Assembly (NCBI GenBank): GCA_902801325.1 | Contig: CADCHQ010000021.1 | Location: 1-58,080, forward strand | Origin: an uncultured Bacteroidales bacterium | GTDB lineage: Bacteria > Bacteroidota > Bacteroidia > Bacteroidales > Bacteroidaceae | DNA: 58,080 bases | Direction: 5' to 3' | Shown here: positions 45,036 to 52,395 of the stretch, in pieces | Layout: every line of letters starts with the position of its first letter | How positions within the stretch are numbered: the stretch's first letter is position 1 | Translations under genes and position numbers: made by a program | Notes under the pieces: generated by a model | Databases searched by the model: none | Told to the model about the DNA's origin: nothing | What the model saw: the letters and a program-made list of their open reading frames with translations, nothing else

Positions 45036-48000
45036 TGCGACGGCTTTTATACCTTATTATATATTTACTCTCGTCCCCCTTTCTGTCTGCACAGGTAACT
45101 GCCCCCTCCCTACAAGGGAGGGCGGGGGGAGAGTCTCTTGTGGAGGCCCTGCAAGCCCTTGCCCAGGAACATACCGACTACACCATCGACATCCTGACCG
45201 ACGGACTGACGGAACTGCGCACATCGGCCCGCACCCGAGGCCAAAGCGTGTCCGACGACGTGCGCCGCCTCTGCAAGGGACTGCCCGTAAGGGTAAACAC
45301 GGACGGCAAACACATAACCGTGCAGGCCAAGCGCAAGCAGCGTCTCCAGACCATTGTCCTCGGGGGCAAGGTGGAAGACGGCTTCCTGAAGATGCCCTTG
45401 CCCGAGGCCCACATCTCCATCCTTGCGACGGACAGCACGGTGGTCGTGGATAAGGCACCGATTATGCGTTTCATTGGTCGCGGCGAGCGCATCGTGATGG
45501 CACACTATGCGGCCGAGGTCAGCGGATTACCGATGGAGTACCTCGTCCGTGCCCAACTCGACGGCTACGACGACCTGTGGCAGCGCGTGTCCGTTCCTGC
45601 CGGGGAGCAGGAGGTGGAGGTCCCCACCCTGAGCATGCGTAAGATGCAGGGCAAGACGATGAAGGAAGTGGTGGTGACGGCCACAAAGGTAAAGTTTTTT
45701 TGGCATGGCGACACGCTCATCTATGATGCCACGGCCTTCCAGTTGCCAGAGGGTTCCATGCTGGGCGACCTCATCCGCCAAATGCCTGGCGTGACGCTGA
45801 ACGAGCAGGGTGAGATATTCGTCAACGGTCGCAAGGTGGACGAACTCCTGCTGGGTTCTCACACGTTCTTCGGCGGCAACAAGCGTGTGCTGATGGAGAA
45901 CCTGCCGTACTACACCGTGAAGACGGTGAAGGTCTATGAGAAACAGACCGAGAAGAACGAAGCACTGGGCTACGACGTGGAGCCGAAGAAATATGTGATG
46001 GACGTGAATCTGAAAGACGAATACAGTCGGGGCTACATTGCCAATGTGGAGGCGGCAGGCGGAACGGAGAAGCGTTATCTGGGCCGTGGCTTCCTGTTGG
46101 GATTTACCGACCGCCTTCGCTTGACGCTGCTGGGTAATGTAAACAATGTAAACGAGACGCGTCATGCTGGGCAGTCCGACCACTGGACACCAGCCAAGAT
46201 GCCTCGCTCCGAACTGACGACACGCAGCGTGGCGGGTGAAGTGTCCTACTATGCCAAGGAGGACAAAGTGAAGAATAATTTCCGTGCGGAGTTCACCTCC
46301 ACAAGCGACGAGCAGACCATGCGACAGCATCGCGAGCAATATCTCGACGGGCTGACACCGACCGCGCGGACCGAATCCTTCAACCGCCAGGGCAACAACC
46401 GTTTGAATCTGCATAACGACTTCACGTTGAAGAAACCTTGGACGTACATCACCGCCGACTTCCGCTATGCCCATCGCAATGGCTCCATGCATTCGGCGTT
46501 CGAGGAATGGGCAGACTCGCTCACCATCCTGCAGCGCACCGTGGGCATGAACGAGGGCACCACGTGGGGCCTCACCGCCGACGCGCAGGGCACGGTCAAG
46601 TTCCGCCGTCCTAAGCAGCACATCTCCTACTATGGCTGGGTAAACTACGAAAACGAGGAGACAGAAGAGGGAACACAATTCCAGACCACGTCCTCCTCAA
46701 TTACGGGAGAAAGTCTCAACGCCCGCTCCATCCGGAACCGTTGGACGGGAGGCTTGGCATCGTTCACCTATCACAAGGAACTCGGCCACGACCTGACACT
46801 GTCGGTAGGCGACGGGGCAAACGTCACGGTGACCGACAACCACGACTGGCTCTATCATCCCGACACACTCTTGCTACCCTCGCAGCTTGATGCCCTCGTG
46901 GCCATCACCGACCCCCAGAACTCTTACGACCTGCATCGCCGCCGTTGGGAACACAAACCAGGCATAAGTCTGTCGAAGGGCGGCACCTACATCCACCCCC
47001 AAGTCCACATGACCATAGGCTACCAGCGCTGGAGCATCGGCATGGGTGTGCCCGTTGTCCATGAACGGATAAGTTATCAGCGTGGTGTGATTGACACCAT
47101 AGCCCGGCAGACGACCGTCATCCTGGACCCTCACGCCTCGTTCCGCCACGTATGGAAGGATGGCAAGCGCGACATTCGCCTCAGTGCCGGCTACAAGAAC
47201 GCACCGGCCGAACTGCTCGACCGCATCGACTGGCGCGACGACAGCCATCCCCTCATCGTCAAACTCGGCAACCACGACCTGAAAGGGACTGCGAAGACGT
47301 CGCTCAGTGCCAGTTACTCCGACCAAACGGCCCCTCGCCAGGGCATGTACTACCTGGATGCCAAGTTCGACTATTACCATCGCGTCGTATCGCAGTCGGT
47401 CGTCTACAATCCTGCTACGGGCGTCTATACCTATCAGCCCATGAACATCAGTGGCACCTACGTGGCCCACGCCAACTTCAGCACCGACCGCAAGATTGGG
47501 CAGAAGGGCTACTGGACCTGGCACGTGAACAGCGGCATCGACTGGAACCATGCCAAGGACCATGCCATGCTGGTCGGTGATTCGGAAAGTCACGTGAACA
47601 CCGTCAACACCCTGACCCTGAACGGCGCTGGCCACATCCAGTACGACCACAAGGGGCTGAACATTCGCGCCCTGGCCGATGCCCGTTGGCGTCACTCGGA
47701 AGGGCAAATGCGTGACTTCGATGTACTGAATGCCATAGATTTTGAATATGGCCTCACGGCCCGATACACCACTCCTGCCCTCTGTGGCACGAAGGTAGGC
47801 GGGCTCACACTCTCGGCCGATGCCACCATGTACAGTCGTCGCGGTTATGGCACTCGCTACCTCAATACCGACGACTTTGTCCTCAACGCCTCCCTTAGTC
47901 AGCCCTTCTGGAAAGGGAAACTCATCCTGCGCGTGGAAGCCTTCGACCTCCTGCACCAACTCTCGGCTACCCACTACGAGGTAAATGCCTTGGGGCGTAC

Positions 48001-48085
48001 CGAGACGTGGTATCGCACACTGCCTCGCTACGTCATGTTCCATGCGGTCTATCACTGGAACCGCAACCCCAAGCGAAATAAATAA
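45035..48085 (+). CDS. TonB-dependent receptor-like outer-membrane beta-barrel protein
   Basis: 1016 residues with a signal peptide (RRLLYLIIYLLSSPFLSAQ). An STN-like signalling domain follows at about 30-105 (SLVEALQALAQEHTDYTIDI); a palindromic repeat encodes APSLQGRAGGE just before it. A carboxypeptidase-regulatory-like region comes next, then a plug-like domain at about 210-330 (MKEVVVTATKVKFFWHGDTL, GDLIRQMPGVTLNEQGEIFV). The rest is barrel, ending AVYHWNRNPKRNK. It resembles the outer membrane beta-barrel family related to TonB receptors. It is translationally coupled (TGATG) to the FecR-like gene, so it probably senses its ligand and signals through it. No SusD partner is present, so glycan import is not implied. 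Confidence 0.85.
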   Translation: MRRLLYLIIYLLSSPFLSAQVTAPSLQGRAGGESLVEALQALAQEHTDYTIDILTDGLTELRTSARTRGQSVSDDVRRLCKGLPVRVNTDGKHITVQAKRKQRLQTIVLGGKVEDGFLKMPLPEAHISILATDSTVVVDKAPIMRFIGRGERIVMAHYAAEVSGLPMEYLVRAQLDGYDDLWQRVSVPAGEQEVEVPTLSMRKMQGKTMKEVVVTATKVKFFWHGDTLIYDATAFQLPEGSMLGDLIRQMPGVTLNEQGEIFVNGRKVDELLLGSHTFFGGNKRVLMENLPYYTVKTVKVYEKQTEKNEALGYDVEPKKYVMDVNLKDEYSRGYIANVEAAGGTEKRYLGRGFLLGFTDRLRLTLLGNVNNVNETRHAGQSDHWTPAKMPRSELTTRSVAGEVSYYAKEDKVKNNFRAEFTSTSDEQTMRQHREQYLDGLTPTARTESFNRQGNNRLNLHNDFTLKKPWTYITADFRYAHRNGSMHSAFEEWADSLTILQRTVGMNEGTTWGLTADAQGTVKFRRPKQHISYYGWVNYENEETEEGTQFQTTSSSITGESLNARSIRNRWTGGLASFTYHKELGHDLTLSVGDGANVTVTDNHDWLYHPDTLLLPSQLDALVAITDPQNSYDLHRRRWEHKPGISLSKGGTYIHPQVHMTIGYQRWSIGMGVPVVHERISYQRGVIDTIARQTTVILDPHASFRHVWKDGKRDIRLSAGYKNAPAELLDRIDWRDDSHPLIVKLGNHDLKGTAKTSLSASYSDQTAPRQGMYYLDAKFDYYHRVVSQSVVYNPATGVYTYQPMNISGTYVAHANFSTDRKIGQKGYWTWHVNSGIDWNHAKDHAMLVGDSESHVNTVNTLTLNGAGHIQYDHKGLNIRALADARWRHSEGQMRDFDVLNAIDFEYGLTARYTTPALCGTKVGGLTLSADATMYSRRGYGTRYLNTDDFVLNASLSQPFWKGKLILRVEAFDLLHQLSATHYEVNALGRTETWYRTLPRYVMFHAVYHWNRNPKRNK
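45102..45134. repeat. In-frame palindromic element before the receptor STN domain
   Basis: CCCCCTCCCTACAAGGGAGG followed by GCGGGGGGAGAG. It is translated PSLQGRAGGE, right after the signal-peptide cleavage site. Confidence 0.75.
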
Positions 48086-48140
48086 TACTGTTTTTCATTA
48101 ACAAACAGGATTTTAGTTAGTAAGAACGTGGTACCAACGG

Positions 48141-48173
48141 GCACCGTGCGTCGTGATGATGCGTGGTGCTTTT
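48141..48173 (+). terminator. Probable terminator after the receptor gene
   Basis: GCACC-GT-GC-G-TC pairs with GA-T-GC-GT-GGTGC, followed by TTTT. The flanks GTACCAACG and CGTTGGTAAC extend the stem to about 48130-48183. Confidence 0.5.
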
Positions 48174-48192
48174 CGTTGGTAACGACTAAGCT

Positions 48193-48261
48193 GAAGGTGT
48201 AAGCGACGAAAAGATGGCTGAGATGACTCGCGCCTTCAACCTGCCTAAGTAAGCGAAGACT
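48193..48261 (+). repeat. rhaD 3' direct repeat, right copy
   Basis: It reads EGVSDEKMAEMTRAFNLPK and a stop, the diverged last residues of rhaD (EGMSDEQMAEMTRAFNLPK). No other rhaD sequence is next to it. With the next feature it occupies the 500-bp gap 48086-48586. Confidence 0.85.
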
Positions 48262-48279
48262 GTTATTTCGTTATATTAA

Positions 48280-48483
48280 GCACTGGCAACTCATGTGGAT
48301 GAGGAGGACAAAACCACCGCACTGATTCAGTGCACTGGTTCTAACTACAAATCAAAATCCATCATCATCAACGAGTCAGGACTCTACAGTCTGATTCTCT
48401 CTTCCAAACTGGACAGGGCTCGCGAGTTTAAGCACTGGGTCACCAGCGAGGTGCTGCCACAAATAAGGATGACGGGCGGTTCC
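48280..48483 (+). pseudogene. Fragment of a phage-type BRO-N antirepressor gene
   Basis: In frame: ALATHVDEEDKTTALIQCTG, SIIINESGLYSLILSSKL, then REFKHWVTSEVLPQIRMTGG. This is the middle and end of a BRO-N domain as found in phage antirepressors and BRO proteins. A stop (48277-48279) precedes it, the domain's beginning is absent, and the frame runs on into unrelated sequence. It is a remnant of a phage or mobile element next to the rhaD repeat. Confidence 0.8.
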
Positions 48484-48534
48484 AATCGTTGGAGTCGCTT
48501 CGATGTTTTGTTATCCACATTTCCTCCAATCCCT

Positions 48535-48565
48535 TTTGCCTTCTCGAAATCTATTTGTATTTTTG
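48535..48565 (+). promoter_or_regulatory. Promoter of rhaM
   Basis: TTTG (48535-48538), 19 nt, TATTTTTG (48558-48565); the ATG at 48587 is 21 nt downstream. Confidence 0.75.
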
Positions 48566-48586
48566 TAGTGCTTATTCAATTGTATC

Positions 48587-48904
48587 ATGAAAAGATTTGC
48601 ATTTAAGATGTTCCTGAAGCCTGGCTTTGAGGAAGAGTACGAGAGACGGCATGCGGCCATCTGGCCCGAGTTGAAACAGATGATTAAGGACCAGGGCGTG
48701 GGTAACTACAGCATCTACTGGGACCGCGACACGAATATCCTGTTTGCCTATCAGGAGTGCTCGAAGGAGGGCAGTTCGCAGGATACGGAGAACGTTGACC
48801 CCATCACGCAGCGCTGGTGGGACATGATGGCGGACATCATGGAGGTGAATCCCGACAATTCGCCTGTGACGATTCCTCTGCCTGAGTTGTTTCATTTGGA
48901 CTAG
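48587..48904 (+). CDS. rhaM: L-rhamnose mutarotase
   Basis: 105 residues, the usual size of this small ferredoxin-like-fold enzyme. It interconverts alpha and beta anomers of L-rhamnose, feeding the isomerase. Marks: FKMFLKPGFEEEYERRHAAI, WPELKQMIKDQGVGNYSIYW, and the conserved WWDMMADIMEVNPDN. It is separated from the other rha genes by the 42-48.5 kb block but has its own promoter. Confidence 0.95.
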   Translation: MKRFAFKMFLKPGFEEEYERRHAAIWPELKQMIKDQGVGNYSIYWDRDTNILFAYQECSKEGSSQDTENVDPITQRWWDMMADIMEVNPDNSPVTIPLPELFHLD

Positions 48905-48950
48905 GACATTTGACGATTTGACAATTTGACGATTTGACGATTTGACAATT
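48905..48950. repeat. ATTTGACR tandem array running into a start codon
   Basis: Five 8-nt units (ATTTGACG or ATTTGACA) and a partial sixth, ATTTGG. The TTG of the partial unit is the apparent start of the polymerase gene. Confidence 0.85.
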
Positions 48951-50365
48951 TGGCCAAGGAACGCCAATATATTGCCATTGACCTGAAGTCGTTCTATGCT
49001 TCAGTGGAGTGTGTGGAGAGAGGTCTCGAACCGCTCACCACTAACTTGGTGGTTGCCGATGAGTCGCGCACGGACAAGACTATCTGTCTGGCCGTTTCCC
49101 CCTCGCTGAAGGCTCTGGGAATACCAGGAAGGCCACGCTTGTTCGAGGTTAGGCAGAAGGCACGCGGAGTGGACTTCATCATAGCACCGCCGCGCATGCG
49201 CTACTATATCGAATACAGTACGCGCATCTATCAGATCTACCTCCGATATATCTCAGCCGAGGACATCCATGTCTATTCCATCGACGAGGTGATGATGGAC
49301 GTGACGCCTTACCTGAAATCGTACAAGATGACGGCTCGGGAATTGGCAAAGGTGATGATGACGCGTGTGCTGATGGAGACGGGCATAACGGCAACGGCGG
49401 GCATAGGGACGAACTTGTACCTGTGCAAGGTGGCGATGGACATACTGGGAAAGCACGTCGATCCGGACGATGACGGTATGCGGATAGCTGAACTCGACGA
49501 GATGTCGTACCGACAGCAGTTGTGGGACTATCGGCCCCTGACGAAGTTTTGGCGAGTGGGCAATGGCATTGCGACGAAGCTGGGCATGTATGGCATCGAC
49601 ACGATGGGTAAACTGGCTCGCATGTCACTGGAGAACGAGGAACTCCTGTACCGCATGTTTGGCGTGAATGCCGAACTCCTGATTGACCACGCTTGGGGAT
49701 GGGAACCGTGCACCATTGAGTACATCAAGGCCTACCGACCCGAGACACATTCCCTGTCGAACAGCCAGGTGCTGACGGAACCCTATACAGTGGCAAAGGC
49801 TCGTGTGGTGATACAGGAGATGGCCGACGCCATGGCACTGGACTTGGTGAAGAAGCGCCTCGTGACCGACCAATTGGTGGTGGGCATTGGCTATGACGTG
49901 GAGAGCCTAACGCGACCAGACATCCGCGCCAACTATGACGGAGAGATAGTGGCCGACCACTATGGGCGCAAGGTGCCTAAGTCGGCTCACGGGTCGGGCA
50001 ACCTGAGCGGTCCCTCCTCGTCGATGCGAGAGATCACCGATGCCGTGCTTGACATTTACGACCGCATCGTCAATCCCCAACTCCTCATCCGTAGGCTTAC
50101 CCTTGTCTCCAACCATGTGGTGAGGGAGGAGGACATGGCAGTGAAGGACTCGCCTGTGCAACTTGACCTGTTCACTGACTACGAGGCTAAAGCCCGCGAA
50201 AAGGCTAAACGCCAGGAACAACTCGACAAAGAACGTCGTCTGCAGGAGGCTCGGTTGAAAATACGCGAACGCTTTGGCAAGAATGCCATCCTGCGCGGTC
50301 TGAACTTCGAAGAGGGCGCCACAGCGCGAGACAGGAATAAACAGATAGGGGGACATAAGGCTTGA
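48950..50365 (+). CDS. Y-family translesion DNA polymerase (UmuC/DinB type)
   Basis: 471 residues. The palm motif IAIDLKSFYASVECVERGLE and the catalytic YSIDEVMMD, with two carboxylates, are present. A thumb-like GIGTNLYLCKVAMDILGK is followed by the little-finger region. A clamp-binding-like QLDLF near residue 404 precedes a charged coiled coil. The family copies damaged DNA with low fidelity. The only in-frame start upstream of the palm motif is TTG at 48950, formed by the tandem repeat; a conventional ATG may have been lost. The YolD-like gene follows, which supports a UvrX/UmuC-like SOS-type unit. Confidence 0.9.
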   Translation: MAKERQYIAIDLKSFYASVECVERGLEPLTTNLVVADESRTDKTICLAVSPSLKALGIPGRPRLFEVRQKARGVDFIIAPPRMRYYIEYSTRIYQIYLRYISAEDIHVYSIDEVMMDVTPYLKSYKMTARELAKVMMTRVLMETGITATAGIGTNLYLCKVAMDILGKHVDPDDDGMRIAELDEMSYRQQLWDYRPLTKFWRVGNGIATKLGMYGIDTMGKLARMSLENEELLYRMFGVNAELLIDHAWGWEPCTIEYIKAYRPETHSLSNSQVLTEPYTVAKARVVIQEMADAMALDLVKKRLVTDQLVVGIGYDVESLTRPDIRANYDGEIVADHYGRKVPKSAHGSGNLSGPSSSMREITDAVLDIYDRIVNPQLLIRRLTLVSNHVVREEDMAVKDSPVQLDLFTDYEAKAREKAKRQEQLDKERRLQEARLKIRERFGKNAILRGLNFEEGATARDRNKQIGGHKA

Positions 50366-50384
50366 AAGACCCCCTCAAGCTGGT

Positions 50385-50530
50385 TAAGGGTTAAAGGTTA
50401 AGGATTAATGGATAATAGACAATAATAGACCCATCCTAACCTTCCCTTGAAGGGAAGGAAAAAGGACAGGAGAATCAAATCTCATGAGATTTCTCCTCGC
50501 CCTTCAAGGGAGAGGACGGGAGAGGGTCCT
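50385..50530. repeat. Tandem array followed by a double palindromic element
   Basis: GGTTAAGGGTTAAAGGTTAAGG and ATAATAGACAATAATAGAC are followed by CCTTCCCTTGAAGGGAAGG, the perfect palindrome AAATCTCATGAGATTT, and GCCCTTCAAGGGAGAGG. The element is open in frame with the YolD-like gene, but an ATG after it gives a natural start. Confidence 0.75.
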
Positions 50531-50536
50531 CTGGTA

Positions 50537-50731
50537 ATGGAAAACGACTATTCTGACATCATCAATCTGGATCATCCGACATCGAAACGGCATCCGCGCA
50601 TGTCCATGATGCAGCGAGCGGCACAGTTTGCACCCTTTGCCGCCCTAACGGGGCATAGTGAAGCCATCGACGAGACTGCTCGCAGGAATGAGGACAATAT
50701 CGCCCAGCAAGATGCCTACGTGGACGAATAA
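50537..50731 (+). CDS. YolD-like small protein
   Basis: 64 residues from the ATG at 50537. It contains HPRMSMMQRAAQFAPFAALT and GHSEAIDETAR, typical of YolD-like proteins that are usually encoded beside Y-family polymerases (UvrX/UmuC) in Firmicutes and related mobile DNA. The start after the palindromic element is preferred to the longer frame from 50447. Its exact role is unknown; a UmuD-like accessory function has been suggested from context in other genomes. Confidence 0.8.
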   Translation: MENDYSDIINLDHPTSKRHPRMSMMQRAAQFAPFAALTGHSEAIDETARRNEDNIAQQDAYVDE

Positions 50732-50797
50732 TGCCGGCTTTGAGAAGAAAAAATAAAAATATTCCGCTTTCGGAGAACATCGAATGCGGATAAATTG

Positions 50798-50805
50798 TAT
50801 CTTTG
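50798..50805 (+). promoter_or_regulatory. -7 element of the transhydrogenase operon
   Basis: TATCTTTG, about 60 nt before the ATG at 50866. No clear -33 TTTG. Confidence 0.6.
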
Positions 50806-50865
50806 CCTTTACAAAGGCTTCGAAAGCCAAGAAAGACACACATTAACCTTAAATACACACACATT

Positions 50866-52023
50866 ATGATTATTGGAATCCCTAAGGAGATTATGCACGA
50901 CGAAGCGCGTGTAGCTGCCACACCCGAGACGGTGGGCAAATTTGTAACCGATGGCTTCAAGGTACTGGTAGAGCGCTCGGCAGGTGAAGGTGCGCTTTAT
51001 CACGACGAGGCTTATGTGCAGGCTGGTGCTGAACTGGTGGACGACCCGCAGGAGATCTACGATCGTGCCGAGATGATTCTGAAGGTGAAGGAACCGCTCT
51101 TCAACGAGAAATTGCAGAAGCACGAGGTGGACATGATGCACGCTGGCCAGTTGCTCATCACATTCATCCATCCTGCATCGCCCGTCAACCATGACATGGT
51201 GCGCCGACTGACGGCTCGTGGTGTTACGGCCATCACACTGGACGGTATTCCTCGCATCTCGCGTGCTCAGAACATGGATGCACTGACTTCCATGAGCACT
51301 TGTGCTGGTTACAAAGGCATTCTGATGGCGGCCAACCACCTGACGACCTTTGTCCCACAGATGTTTACGGCTGTCGGACAGATTAAGCCCGCCAAGGTTA
51401 TGGTCATTGGCGTGGGCGTGGCTGGTCTGCAGGCATTGGCAACAGCCAAGCGTCTGGGTGCCATTACCTATGCTGCCGACATTCGTCCGATGGCTGCTGA
51501 GAACGCTATGTCGCTGGGTGCAAAGGTGGTGGATACCACAGTGCCTGCCGAGCTGGCAATTGCCGAAGGCGGATATGCCAACCGTCTGCCTGCCGACGTT
51601 CTTGTTCAGGAACAGGAAGCCTTGAAGGCAACCATTCAGGACATGGACATCGTCTTCTGTTCAGCCCTCATCCCGGGCAAGGTGGCTCCCATCATTATCA
51701 CGGAAGACACGGTGAAGGGCATGAAGAAGGGTTCCGTCATCGTGGACATCAGCATCGACCAAGGAGGTAACTGCGAACTCACGCCGAAGGGTGGAATTGA
51801 GACCAAGCACGGCGTAACCTTGATGGGTGTGAAGAATATTCCCGGCTTGTTGCCTACCAGTTCGACTTGGATGTTCTCGAACAACCTTTATAACCTCGTG
51901 AAGTATCTGGTGAAGGACGGCAAGCTCGTGCTCGACCGCTCGGACGAGATTATCCAGAAGTCCCTCGTCTGCATCGATGGTGAACTCGTTCATGCCGGTG
52001 CTCGTGAGGCGATGGGAATATGA
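50866..52023 (+). CDS. pntAA: NAD(P) transhydrogenase subunit alpha, part 1
   Basis: 385 residues: the soluble NAD(H)-binding domain I of a split PntA. It resembles alanine dehydrogenase: MIIGIPKEIMHDEARVAATP, KVKEPLFNEKL, and the nucleotide-binding VMVIGVGVAGLQALATAKRL, then GSVIVDISIDQGGNCE. The enzyme complex uses the proton gradient to transfer hydride from NADH to NADP+ at the inner membrane. The ATG at 50866 is the natural N-terminus; a longer frame from 50803 would include the promoter. Confidence 0.95.
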   Translation: MIIGIPKEIMHDEARVAATPETVGKFVTDGFKVLVERSAGEGALYHDEAYVQAGAELVDDPQEIYDRAEMILKVKEPLFNEKLQKHEVDMMHAGQLLITFIHPASPVNHDMVRRLTARGVTAITLDGIPRISRAQNMDALTSMSTCAGYKGILMAANHLTTFVPQMFTAVGQIKPAKVMVIGVGVAGLQALATAKRLGAITYAADIRPMAAENAMSLGAKVVDTTVPAELAIAEGGYANRLPADVLVQEQEALKATIQDMDIVFCSALIPGKVAPIIITEDTVKGMKKGSVIVDISIDQGGNCELTPKGGIETKHGVTLMGVKNIPGLLPTSSTWMFSNNLYNLVKYLVKDGKLVLDRSDEIIQKSLVCIDGELVHAGAREAMGI

Positions 52024-52086
52024 CCATTGATTATTGAGCATTGACCATTGATCATTTCCTTCCCTTTGGGGAGGTCAGGATGGGCT
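52022..52086. repeat. Tandem array plus palindromic element in the pnt operon
   Basis: TGACCATTGATTATTGAGCA-type units, then CCTTCCCTTTGGGGAGGTCA and GGATGGG, between pntAA and pntAB. It is a composite like those at 10148, 11927 and 50385. Confidence 0.7.
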
Positions 52087-52096
52087 CTTTTTTGAT

Positions 52097-52390
52097 ATGA
52101 TTAGTCCTATTATTTTCATTGCAGTATTCATCGTCAGCATGGTGTTGGGCTATCTGATAATCCGTCAGGTACCCAGCCTGTTGCACACCCCCTTGATGTC
52201 GGGCATGAACGCCCTGTCGGGGGTGACGGTGGTAGGTGCCATTACGGCCACAGGCATTGCTCTGTTGGCCGATGACGGATGGTTGGCCAGTGCGGCAGGC
52301 TTTGTCGCTATCGTCTTGGCAACCATCAATGTGTTTGGAGGCTTCGGGGTAACCCATCGCATGCTTCGTATGTTCCGTAAGAAACACTAA
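52097..52390 (+). CDS. pntAB: NAD(P) transhydrogenase subunit alpha, part 2 (membrane)
   Basis: 97 residues, with three hydrophobic segments (PIIFIAVFIVSMVLGYLII, GVTVVGAITATGIALL, AAGFVAIVLATINVFGGFGV). The motif HTPLMSGMNALSGVTVVGA is the conserved PntA membrane loop. It supplies part of the proton channel. It lies 5 nt before pntB. Confidence 0.93.
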   Translation: MISPIIFIAVFIVSMVLGYLIIRQVPSLLHTPLMSGMNALSGVTVVGAITATGIALLADDGWLASAAGFVAIVLATINVFGGFGVTHRMLRMFRKKH

Positions 52391-52395
52391 CAACC

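Noticed and set aside
48193..48261. Second functional rhaD gene
   Set aside because: Only the last 19 codons are present; no other rhaD sequence precedes it.
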